NCBI GenBank assembly: GCA_015501585.1
Contig: JADNRY010000002.1
Span: forward strand, 620,001-684,000
Length of the DNA: 64,000 nt
Reading direction: 5' to 3'
DNA from: Rhodocollybia butyracea
Taxonomy: Eukaryota > Basidiomycota > Agaricomycetes > Agaricales > Omphalotaceae
Shown in pieces: positions 55,106-63,544 of the stretch. Each line of letters opens with the position of its first letter. Positions within the stretch are counted from its first letter, which is position 1. The notes under the pieces were generated by a model that did no database searches, was not told the DNA's origin, and worked only from the letters and a program-made list of their open reading frames with translations. The translations under genes were made by a program, and so were the position numbers.

Positions 55106-55800
55106 TCAACTAGGAAGGTTTGGCTTTTCCACCTTTGGTTTGGCAAGGGCCTTTGTGAGCAGCTCGGCTGGATTATCCTCAGTGGGCAAATAAGAGAGTG
55201 TAAGCTTCCCACGTACAACTTGTTCTCTGAGCCAGTAGAAAGTCCTGTCAAGATGCTTCATTCGGCCGTGATGTTCAGGATTTTTAGCAACCTGAATGGA
55301 TGATTGGTTGTCGGTGAGGATAATGGTAGGAGAAGCGACTTTATACCCAAGCTCATTGAGAAGAAAACGTATTGCCAACACTTCTTTGCCCACTGCATTT
55401 GAAGCCACAAACTCAGCTTCAGTAGAGGATAGAGTAACCACAGGTTGTAGTTTACTACTCCAGCTAACAGCACCTGATCCAACCTTTATGATGTATCCAG
55501 TTGTTGACTTCCCATTGTCTTTGTTGCCACCCAAGTCTGCATCACCAATAGCTGTGATCAGATCGGGGGCATCAGGATCTGGCCCTAGTTCCAACTCATA
55601 GTCAAGAGATCCTTTCAAGTAATGCCACAAATGCTTAACAGCAATCCAATGAGCATATCCAGGATTAGAGTTGAAACGAGTCAAGACACCACATGCATAA
55701 GCTGTGTCGACACGAAGGATCATGGCCAGAAACAATAGGGAGCCAACAGCTGACATGTAGGGGACATTGATCATCTCTTCTTTCTCCTCTGGTGTTTGGG
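55106..55800 (-). pseudogene. copia-4 RT thumb and RNase H
   Basis: Frame resumes after a one-base loss in a C run (near 55,800) relative to the upstream RT frame. It includes the pre-RNase H segment (YMSAVGSLLFLAM, VDTAYACGVLTRF) and RNase H with GDADLGG, STTGYI, SSTEAEF, DNQSSI and HLDRTFYW. It ends KPNLPS at 55,106, shorter than the copia-5 copy by a C-terminal deletion. Confidence 0.88.
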
Positions 55801-56472
55801 GCAGTCCGCTTTAGAGAGTGTCACAGTGGGATTCATGGGAGTGCCCACAGGCTTGGAATCAGTCATGCCAAATTCATTGAGTTTACAGAGGATGTATTGC
55901 CGGGCATTAAGATATAGTTTTTGATTCTGGCGGTCTCCTCTGATTCCCGTGCCAAGTAAGAAGTTGGTACTGCCCAAGTCACGGAGTTTAAGTTCTTTTC
56001 GTAGATCATGGACAAATTGATCTATAACACCAGAGTCTTTACAAGCAAGAGTGATATTTAGCCTGCAAACTTTCTCTGGTCCACCTTGCTTGAAACCCTC
56101 GGGCTGTCTCATGTAGATAGTTGTGTCAATATCAGAATTAATAAACGCATGTGAGATATCAACAGAGCGAAGCTCCATATCATCAATAGCAGCAAGAGCA
56201 AGTACAATGCGTAATGAGGACCAGCGGAGAGTTGAAGCATAGGTTTCAAGATAGTTGAATCCAGGTCTTTGGCTGAAGCCTTGAGCACACAAGCGTGCTT
56301 TGAAGCGTTCAATAGAGCCATCAGCCTTGTGCTTAATATGGTATACCCAAGTTGACCCAATTGCTTTCTCTCCTGGTGGCAAGTCAACAATATCCCAAGT
56401 CTGGTTTGCTAAATGAGCAGCAATCTCATCATCCATTGCTTCTTCCCACTTAAAGGCTTCTGGACTGCGCAT
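55771..56472 (-). pseudogene. copia-4 reverse transcriptase lacking its active site
   Basis: Starts in the EAMDDEIAAHLANQTWDIVDLPPG region and GSTWVYHIKHKADG, then LRIVLALAAIDDMELRSVDISHAF and YMRQPEGF. It then jumps from KVCRLNITL straight to ACKDSGVIDQFVHDLRKELKLRDLG. In the family these are separated by about 60 residues with the LYGLKQ segment and the catalytic (Y/F)xDD box. The deletion (near 56,048) is in frame, so the frame looks healthy while the enzyme cannot polymerise. Confidence 0.88.
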
Positions 56473-56624
56473 AGCGTCTCGATAATTTCGAGGTTCTACA
56501 CCGTTAGCAGCATGTCCATGTTCCTCTACATCTCCATTGTATTCATCAGAGTCAGCAGGCTCATTATGGGCATTGCCCTTAGAAGCAGGTTTGACTTCCC
56601 ACCATCTACCAGGAGGTTTATGGC

Positions 56625-56894
56625 TGTTAGAGAAATCAGGTGACCAGGATCAAGGAGTACCTTGTCCCAAATCAAGTGACCTTGAAACAGGAGGGAAATA
56701 AATGTTGACACTAGCTGGGATTGAACCAGCGACCACACAGTACTCTAGACTGGTGCTCTAACCAACTGAGCTATAGTGCCGATGGTTAGAGTATGGATGT
56801 TAAGCTACTCAACTGGCCCACATTCATGTTGTACTGAAGCGGTTAGTCTTAGTACTAGAATGATGTAACCAGGGTCCAATTGCTAATGCCAACA
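56625..56894 (-). mobile_element. tRNA-bearing LTR, family B, copy B5
   Basis: 270 bp; shorter than the others by a 26-bp internal deletion near 56,802. Flanks are ATGGC and CGTGC, so no clean duplication; coding sequence nevertheless resumes on both sides. Confidence 0.85.
56707..56780 (-). tRNA. tRNA-like module of B5
   Basis: 74 nt, B-type cloverleaf, boxes intact. Confidence 0.65.
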
Positions 56895-57123
56895 CGTGCA
56901 GGGCGACGTACAGCAATGGGTTGCTCATCAGATTCATCCTCGTCAGTCACAGGTAATTTGGGCTCTGGGGTGGGAGCAAGAGCAGGAGGTGCATTAAGGG
57001 GAGGCACATCATCTTCATCAGCAGAGGCGGGTTCAGAGTCTGATTCATCACAAAAAGCAGGAGGTGTGAATAGATCATTACAGGTACTAGATGGATTGGG
57101 AGTAGCAGATGGTTCCGGAGGAG

Positions 57124-58309
57124 TCACAGGAATGTAGTCTCAATGAAGGGTAGGCTGATTAGGTGACTTTGATCCATACATGAATCTTTCATCAAATTCT
57201 GCACGTTCGCTGATAATGACCTTTTTAGTGACCAGATTCCAGAACTTCCAGCCTTTAACTCCCTCAGGATACCCAATGAATACACACTTTTCCATGTGTG
57301 AACCAAAATGTGGCTGCTTGTCCTTTTGAACATGAACATATGCAATGCATCCCCAGACACGCAAGTTGTCAACCTTTGGCTTGACTTTATACCAGACTTC
57401 AAAAGGAGTGACACCTGGGACAGCAGACGTTGGGCATCGATTAAGCACATAAACAAGCGCAGCCAGGCATTCAGCCCAAAATGTCTTTGGTAAACCCGAT
57501 TCCAGTAGCATAGCAGTCAGTAATTCAGCCAATGTCTGGTTAAGCCGTTCAGCAACTCCATTCTGCTGGGGTCAATTCCGGGCTGTTCTCTGCACCTCAA
57601 TCCCCTCGTCTTTCAAGAACTGTTCCATTGCTTTGGATATAAACTTGCCACCTTTGTCATGACGGATCACCTTGATCTTTTTACCAGTAGAGTTTTCTGC
57701 CCAGGCCTTAAGTTAACTGCTTGAATGCACCAAATGCTTCACTCTTCTTTTTGAGTAGTGCAACTGCTCTGAAGCGTGATTTGTCGCATATAAAGGGGAT
57801 CCAATAGCGGTAGCCAGAAGGCGAAACAACACCAGTATCATGTACATCCATATGAACAAGTTCTAGAACTTCACCAGCACGAGTATCACTGCTAGGAAAC
57901 GGATTGGCATGCATCTTTCCACCAAGACATGGTTTACATACTGGGTCTGGCTTTGCACTAGAATCGAGTTTAAAGCCCTCAACCATACCATTTCTAGACA
58001 GCTTGCTAACATCACTCAGATTGTAGTGAAAGAAGCGTCGATGCCACAGCTCAAGGTCAAGAGGTAGAGTTGAACCGATGTTTGCAAACTCAGCTACTGT
58101 ACTAATAGTGTGTCCATTAAGGTAACCAACCCATTTATTATTAACTGATGCAGTGAACAGGACAGAACCATCAAGTGAGAACTCCATAGTATCTCTAAGA
58201 ATTTGTACAGTAAAACCTTTATGCTTGGTCAAGTAAAGAACTGAGAGGAGATTGTTATTAAGAGCCGGTACATGTAAAACTTGTCTAACTTCTTCTTTGC
58301 CATCAACAA
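57124..58309 (-). pseudogene. copia-4 pre-integrase and integrase
   Basis: Minus-strand frame from about 58,309 (KEEVRQVLHVPALNNNLLSVL) through LELWHRRFFHYNLSDV, CKPCLGGK and HMDVHDTG. A 4-bp insertion near 57,711-57,715 then shifts the frame. RHDKGGKF follows, then a TGA before PQQNGVAERLNQ (57,570), then the integrase C-terminus (57,532-57,140). The acidic triad is visible, but two lesions prevent a product. Confidence 0.88.
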
Positions 58310-58311
58310 TA

Positions 58312-58600
58312 TGTTAAAGGTATGATTTATACAAAGTGTCCAGACTGGGGATTGAACCCAGGACCTTCTGGGAAATCCCAAGGTGCTCTTAACCAACTGA
58401 GCTATCTGGCCATGGTTACAACTACTTGGTATCTCATCAATGTAGTGACAGAGGTGCCCTAGTGTCCTCAACCATTATAAGGCATTACATGGATATCTTT
58501 TGATCCAACCCCCTAGGTTGATTATATAGACAAGGGCATTTACACATAACACATACATCTCACCATTGTAGGGTGTCAGGATTGATTATTAATCCCAACA
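58312..58600 (-). mobile_element. tRNA-bearing LTR, family A, copy A4
   Basis: 289 bp, minus orientation (TGTTGGGATTAATAATC...CCTTTAACA), same subfamily as A3. No matching duplication (CAATA and CACTC). In its own orientation it is preceded by GGTTATGGGCCCCG, about 45 bp, then GCGGGAG, i.e. a primer-binding site, a tiny interior and a purine tract. Confidence 0.88.
58338..58411 (-). tRNA. tRNA-like module of A4
   Basis: 74 nt with an extra A in the D loop and a changed anticodon arm; A and B boxes intact. Confidence 0.55.
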
Positions 58601-58668
58601 CACTCCCGCAATCTGACACACTTATGTAACCTATTCTCCCACACCATAGTGCTTCGGGGCCCATAACC
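58601..58668 (-). other. Primer-binding site, short interior and purine tract beside A4
   Basis: On the minus strand: the 14-base primer-binding motif (58,668-58,655), a short interior without coding sequence, and TTGCGGGAG against the TGTTGGG end of A4. This is what the interior of a terminal-repeat miniature element would look like; the 5' side, however, is an L LTR. Confidence 0.6.
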
Positions 58669-59005
58669 TGTTGGAGGAAACTGCACTTGTTGAAGTTAAA
58701 CACACTGGAGCGCCCTTCAGCTAACCCAAGCAGTGTGATACCCGTCTTAGTACAGTGTTGTTATGCTCAGTATAACGACTATAGTGTTGTACTAATAGCC
58801 TTATAGTTCCTCAGTACTCCAATAGACAGCAAACAATGAAATGAATCAAAGATATGTGAATATTGATTTGGACTCTTTCTAACTATGTAAGGAATAGGTA
58901 TTTGTTTGGTTCTATTTGTACTGAAACGGATGAGGCGTGAAAATAGGTGTCCACAATTGTGCGCGCATAGATATTTTCAACAGTCACCACTCAAACTGAA
59001 GAAAT

Positions 59006-59299
59006 TGTTGGATGACATAATCTGACACACATATGACTTGTCAAGTGTGTATCCAAATGATCTCCATTATAAAGGCATGATGTGAGACCTTACTTGGGGC
59101 ATTCCTAGTAGATGTGAGACCTTTCCAGTTGGGCATTCTGTAAGAACCTTTGGAGAGGCTCTGGCACTTAAGAGATACAAGTTCATAGTTGATAACCATG
59201 GCCAGATAGCTCAGTTGGTTAGAGCATCTTGGGATTTCACCAGAAGGTCCTGGGTTCAATCCCCAGTCTGGACACTTTGTATAAATCATGACTTTAACA
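59006..59299 (+). mobile_element. tRNA-bearing LTR, family A, copy A6
   Basis: 294 bp inserted in an L LTR with a perfect GAAAT duplication (59,001-59,005 and 59,300-59,304). The uninterrupted target is known from every other L LTR. Confidence 0.96.
59200..59273 (+). tRNA. tRNA-like module of A6
   Basis: 74 nt, A-type module with intact A and B boxes. Confidence 0.6.
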
Positions 59300-59468
59300 G
59301 AAATAACTCTAAAACTAAGTAAACTAGGCAAAATAGTGAAATAGAAGGAATATGAAGAATGTAATCAAACTTTACTATAAAAGTATGTATAATACTTTAG
59401 AGATAGAATATGGTCGTGGGAAGGTGATTATGTAAGCAGATGTGTGACAACACTATGTACACTCAACA

Positions 59469-60330
59469 ATATCTGCCATCTACAGTGACCACCTGACAGA
59501 GTTGCCAAAGTGGGTGGCCAGGCAGATTGAGGAATGCCTTAGCAACATCACTCTTAAACAGGATCAGTTCTTCAGTTGGATGCTCCTTCAGCACATCATT
59601 GAGAACCTGACCAAAAGTGTGCATATCATCATACTTGACCTTCCCCTCAGCTTTTGGAATGTTGTCATTCAGACCAGAGCTAGTCTGGTCCATAACAACT
59701 CGAGGTTTTCCCTTCTGCCAGACTACAAACATTGGGAGACCTTCATACCAGGTAAGAGAACAAAGTCCTCTGGTAGTGCTTCAGACCATCTCCCAGCTGT
59801 AACTTCCTGATCTCTGTGAGCTCTGAGTGCAGTAAAATCATCTGGCTCAGTGACATAGTTCTCAATCCTTTGTTTAGACTCTTCTGCCCATTCAGCATCA
59901 TAGAAAGGCCAGAATCCCTCTCTAAGGGAGCGCATAACAGAGGCTACAAATGGCTGATTGGGATGGGATGAGAGCAAGAGCTCTAAGCGGTCCACATTGA
60001 AAGGAGTCTCTACTTTAATGTAAGGAGCCATAGCTTTAAGAGTTGATTGGATCTGAGGATTGTTCAAGAGATGTAGAGGAGGTGATGGCAAAGGAGGTGC
60101 AGAATAAGTAGAAGAGATACTGGGAGGAGTGATATGAGATGAATGAGATGAAGAAGACCATAAATAACCCCTTCTGAAGCGAGGTGCAGGTGTTAGATCA
60201 CTGTCAGCAGTCCTCTTAGTACCTGCTAGTGATCTAGGACCTTTGAGGGCGGTTTCTACTCTGATTTCGACGTCTTTCAGTAAGCTTTGAGTAGCATGAC
60301 TGGCTGTTAATGGCTCTGTGGGCTTCACCA
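59469..60330 (-). pseudogene. DIRS-3 pol, N-terminal part
   Basis: Overlaps the end of ORF1 in another frame and reads SLAGTKRTADSDLTPAPRF, IKVETPFNVDRLELLLSSHP and SLREGFWPFYDAEW. One base is lost near 59,735 (compare DIRS-1 near 44,852). It continues into RT FKSDVAKAFLNLPGHPLWQL and is truncated before the active site. Confidence 0.83.
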
Positions 60331-61952
60331 CACTCATTGCAATAGCCATGTTTCCTGTTATTGCTACAAGGATCTGAGCACCTATCTTCATTCCACAAGA
60401 TACAAGGTGTATCATGGCGCTTAGAAGGCGATTTGGAAGTGGTAGAAGATGAAGAAGGAGCAGATCTCTTCTTGGAAGTGGTAGAAAGCATCTCCTTGAG
60501 GACAATGAGCCTAAGGCTCTCAGAGTTGCCAAGATCAAAGGGTGTATTGGAAGCCTTTTGGCGAGCCTCTCTATCCACCCTGATGGCCATAGATGGATCA
60601 TTGGGAGTAACTCTGAACAGCTCTTGAATCTGAGCTTTATAGGCAATAAGCTCACTCTGCCTGTTAGGATAGATCTTGAGCAGAGGAACAAGCCAAGCCT
60701 CAAAAACTCGAAGCCACTGTGACTCAGTAGTGACTGGGAGGCTCTTAATAGACTGCTCTTTCCTAACCAGCTTAAACTCTGTGCCAAAGTCTTTGCTATC
60801 ATCATAGAGGAAACTGAATCCAGTGACTGCAGCATGGATCTTCTCAAAGTCCACATACTTGTCCTTGATGATAAGGCGAAGTAGGGACTGAGGGAGTGGC
60901 TCAGCAAACATCTGAGCTGAAAGGAGACTAAGTGTAGCATCCACATTGCTGTCCAGAGTGAACTGGAGGCGAAGATCCCAGGTGCTCTGTACATGAGAGG
61001 GCATAGGAGATGTAGTAGTAAGTGCTGCAAGGTGAGGAGCAGCTTCCAGAAGCGAAACTGGAAGGCCAGAAGGCACCTTGGAAGTAGAAGAAGCAATAGG
61101 CTGGGCAAAGGATGGAGCCACAGCTTGAACAGTACCAGAGTCTGGTTGTTCATTCTCAATCTCATCATCTGCATTGACAGCAGCAAGCAGGGCTTCATTC
61201 TCAGCAAGTTCAGACTCCATAACAGCAAATGCTGCTGCCTGAGCAGCTTGTATAGCAGAAACTCGCTCTGGAGAGGCCTGTTGCCTCTGTTTACCTTTAG
61301 CAGCAGCCTTTCTTTGCCTAGTAAACTCGATTTCATCCCTCTGTATCTGCTGCATCTGGTCCACATAGTCACTGACCACAGCAGGATCATGTCTGCTATG
61401 ATCTTGGAATGCTCTGAATGCCTGTTTGACAGAGATTTCCCTATTCCTGAACTGTTCAAGGACAGCTTGCATCGCTTCAGCAGCAGATCTAACAGCTTCA
61501 GCTTCTCTAGCTGCATCTGAGGGTGCAGGAGAGGCAGTGATGCGCCCCAGAAGCGATTTAGAGGGCATAGAGTGGTGGTGGGAGCGAGGATTGGATGTAG
61601 AAGCGGCAGGAGGGTCTGTGAGACGATCTTGGAACGATTTAGAGGGCTGTGAAGCGGCGATCTGAGCGATCTGAGTGCTAGCAGTGTTGGATGAGCTACC
61701 AGAGGTGACTTGGGAAGGTTGGAGCTGTTTAGAGCGAGTTTGGGGAAGATCAGAGCGGATCTGAGAGAGATTGGAGCGATTCTGGACTGGATTAGAGCGA
61801 GATGTGGATGGATTAGGCCCAGATTGGCGCGATCTAGCGCTAGGAAGCGTCCTAGACGAGGTATGAAGCGATCTAGTGGCCTGGGATGCAGGATCATAGG
61901 TATGATCTTCCAATTCATCAAGATCTGAGGAATCAGCTCGAGTTTTGGACAT
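60234..61952 (-). CDS. DIRS-3 ORF1 (Gag-like), intact
   Basis: 572 codons from ATG 61,952 (MSKTRADSSDLDELED) to TAG 60,234, with no stop. The N-terminal 150 residues are Ser/Pro/Arg/Gln-rich. Residues about 150-270 are helical and charged (VLEQFRNREISVKQAF, QRDEIEFTRQRKAA). A folded-looking region follows (STWDLRLQFTLDSNVDATLSL, DKYVDFEKIHAAVTGFSFLY, WLRVFEAWLVPLLKIYP). The C-terminus has a Cys cluster (CILWNEDRCSDPCSNN and GYCNECGEAH) that may bind zinc and nucleic acid. It probably forms the nucleoprotein particle. An overlapping 732-codon frame on the same strand is a shadow for most of its length, and only its end is pol. Confidence 0.88.
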   Translation of the reverse strand: MSKTRADSSDLDELEDHTYDPASQATRSLHTSSRTLPSARSRQSGPNPSTSRSNPVQNRSNLSQIRSDLPQTRSKQLQPSQVTSGSSSNTASTQIAQIAASQPSKSFQDRLTDPPAASTSNPRSHHHSMPSKSLLGRITASPAPSDAAREAEAVRSAAEAMQAVLEQFRNREISVKQAFRAFQDHSRHDPAVVSDYVDQMQQIQRDEIEFTRQRKAAAKGKQRQQASPERVSAIQAAQAAAFAVMESELAENEALLAAVNADDEIENEQPDSGTVQAVAPSFAQPIASSTSKVPSGLPVSLLEAAPHLAALTTTSPMPSHVQSTWDLRLQFTLDSNVDATLSLLSAQMFAEPLPQSLLRLIIKDKYVDFEKIHAAVTGFSFLYDDSKDFGTEFKLVRKEQSIKSLPVTTESQWLRVFEAWLVPLLKIYPNRQSELIAYKAQIQELFRVTPNDPSMAIRVDREARQKASNTPFDLGNSESLRLIVLKEMLSTTSKKRSAPSSSSTTSKSPSKRHDTPCILWNEDRCSDPCSNNRKHGYCNECGEAHRAINSQSCYSKLTERRRNQSRNRPQRS

Positions 61953-62824
61953 GGAATGGTTGATATGAAGATGTGTGAGGTAGGAGCAAGGAGTATGATG
62001 AAAAATCGACTTGATCAAGCAAGATCTAAGTCAGATATCAGTCAGTATACAGTACACAGGCAAAAAAACATCGATCTAAGCGCACTGAGAGCCCTGGTAT
62101 CCAAGATCTGACAACTAGGTCGACTTCAGAGGCTGTAGATGTGTATAGATCTGTTATGGATGTGTTGTGGGCTCTGTTCAGTGAAAGATCAGTTAGATCA
62201 GTGAAAAAGCGCACCAATTCCTTTGATCTGAGACTCTGTGAGCAAAAGCTAGAGTCTGTGCAGTCAAAAGGAGGTGCTGTGAGGCGATGTTTGAGCTATC
62301 AGAGCTGTATAGAGTGGACAGATGTCCTTACCAGTCACCAGAAGCGAAGTTGATGGTGGGGGAAGGAAGGAAAGAAGCACAGGACCTTGTCAGATTTCTA
62401 ATCATGTTCTCACAGGCCTCTGCTCGGAACTCCGGCACCTGTAAGAACTAGAAACTCGACAGGGACACTGGCTGATCATCTGTCCAAAGTGGCAGCTGAC
62501 CAGAGGTGGTCATGTGCTGAAAAACTCGAAATGCAAAGTCCAAGTTAGAGTGCTGGATTTCAAAAATGGAATCGCGGAAGAACGAAGATAGGTAGCGCTT
62601 CAATTCTTTTCGCGATTTGTTAAGGACATGATAGAGTACCTATGACAGTAATAGCAGGACCGCAAGGTACTGCGATGAGGCGCGCCGGACTTGCAATGAA
62701 TTCATGTGCACTGAAAAGTGATGAATTGTGCATTGCAAGTCCTGGATGGTATCTGTTGTTTGCAGAGGCCTTCAGAAAGTCTCCCTACCCTTGGAATCCG
62801 CCTTCATGTCGAAAATGATTTGCA

Positions 62825-63310
62825 TCACCACTTTTTGAGCTTTGGTTTGGCCTGGAGATCTTTGTCAGAAAGTAGAATAAATGTGAGGGAGCACATACCT
62901 TGATGAGATCTTTCCATATGTTGCTTGGGGCAGTTGCAATGTTTTGTTTGGCATCCCAGCCAAAACTAGACTTCCCTCGAATGAATTGGACATCTCTGAA
63001 GTCTTTCTTGAGCTAACAGACACAATCAGTAACCTCCAATCAAATGTTATCTATGTAGACTTACTGTAGTCCAGCATGTCCTACAAGAGTCACTGGTTTT
63101 CACAGCACCTTCTGAGGTAGAGCTTGCAGGCTTGGCAGCTGTGGCTTTGTGTGCATCACCATGAAAGCCACCATTGTCCATCTGGAAGCCACCAGCCTTC
63201 TGGTCTGTGAGTGTTTCAATGAGGATCTGGTCATCTTCTGCACTCCAGCTGGCCTTCTTTATTCCAGCCTTGTTGGATCCACTCCTGGGATCAGATGTAG
63301 GCTGAGACAT
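62825..63310 (-). CDS. Myb/SANT-like DNA-binding domain protein, three exons
   Basis: Exon 1 63,310-63,065, intron 63,064-63,013 (GTAAGT...GTTAG), exon 2 63,012-62,899, intron 62,898-62,852 (GTATGT...CTCCAG), exon 3 62,851-62,825, giving about 128 residues in phase throughout. Residues 18-75 (KKASWSAEDDQILIETL...) and 80-120 (LKKDFRDVQFIRGKSSFGWD, IWKDLIK) match the Myb/SANT-like family abundant in basidiomycetes and often linked to transposons. It may act as a DNA-binding protein in the nucleus. A TATA-like ATTTATA lies about 15 bp upstream of the ATG. The C-terminus (AKPKLKKW) is short for the family. DIRS-3 starts 12 bp after the stop, so a longer tail may have been lost. Confidence 0.75.
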
Positions 63311-63378
63311 TGTTGTGAGTATAAATAGATATTAGAGAGAGAAAAATGTGTCAAAAGCTATGGAAAGCCGGAAGGGCC

Positions 63379-63544
63379 TGTTGGAGGAAACTGCACTTGT
63401 TGAAGTTAAACACACTGGAGCGCCCTTCAGCTAACCCAAGCAGTGTGATACCCGTCTTAGTACAGCGTTGTTATGCTCAGTATAACGACTATAGTGTTGT
63501 ACTAATAGCCCTATAGTTCCTCAGTACTCCAATAGACAGCAAAC
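63379..63544 (-). repeat. Truncated L LTR, minus strand
   Basis: 3' third of an L LTR (CCTCCAACA end at 63,379), cut by the next LTR. Confidence 0.88.

Larger units (their letters stand above)
56473..57127 (-). pseudogene. copia-4 integrase-RT linker, split by B5
   Basis: Pro/Asp/Glu-rich linker (DEDDVPPLNAPP..., then KPPGRWWEVKP and EPRNYRDAMRSP) typical between integrase and RT in copia. B5 is inserted after RRPAR. Confidence 0.75.
54762..59468 (-). mobile_element. copia-4 (L family), minus strand, gag deleted
   Basis: 5' LTR 59,468-58,669 (with A6 nested), primer-binding site at 58,668-58,655, about 55 bp, then family A copy A4 where gag should be. Pre-integrase, integrase, linker, RT and RNase H follow, then a polypurine tract and a 3' LTR of the L2 subfamily (55,030-54,762, truncated). 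The 5' and 3' LTRs belong to different subfamilies, so the element is a recombinant. Confidence 0.88.
58669..59468 (-). repeat. 5' LTR of copia-4 (L family) with A6 nested
   Basis: About 501 bp of LTR once A6 and one duplication copy are removed. It ends CCTCCAACA at the primer-binding site; its start adjoins the truncated DIRS-3 RT. Confidence 0.9.
59469..62812 (-). mobile_element. DIRS-3, 5' two thirds
   Basis: 5' terminus at 62,812 (TTCATGTCGA), untranslated region, intact ORF1, and pol up to the RT N-terminal part where it is cut at 59,469 by the copia-4 LTR. It lies just downstream of the Myb/SANT-like gene and shows no target duplication. Confidence 0.87.

Noticed and set aside
22125..56780. 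Family B module as a decoding tRNA-Ser(AGA)
   Set aside because: Ser tRNAs need a long variable arm; here it is 6 nt. The anticodon stem also has a mismatch.
18943..59299. Families A and B as ordinary tRNA genes or SINEs
   Set aside because: The tRNA-like module is always in the same place within a 280-296 bp repeat with TG...CA ends and a 5-bp duplication. Ordinary tRNA genes would not carry these borders, and SINEs have variable duplications and a tail.
59723..61921. 732-codon frame overlapping DIRS-3 ORF1
   Set aside because: For most of its length it is a Leu/Ser-rich shadow of ORF1. Only the part below about 60,330 is real pol.
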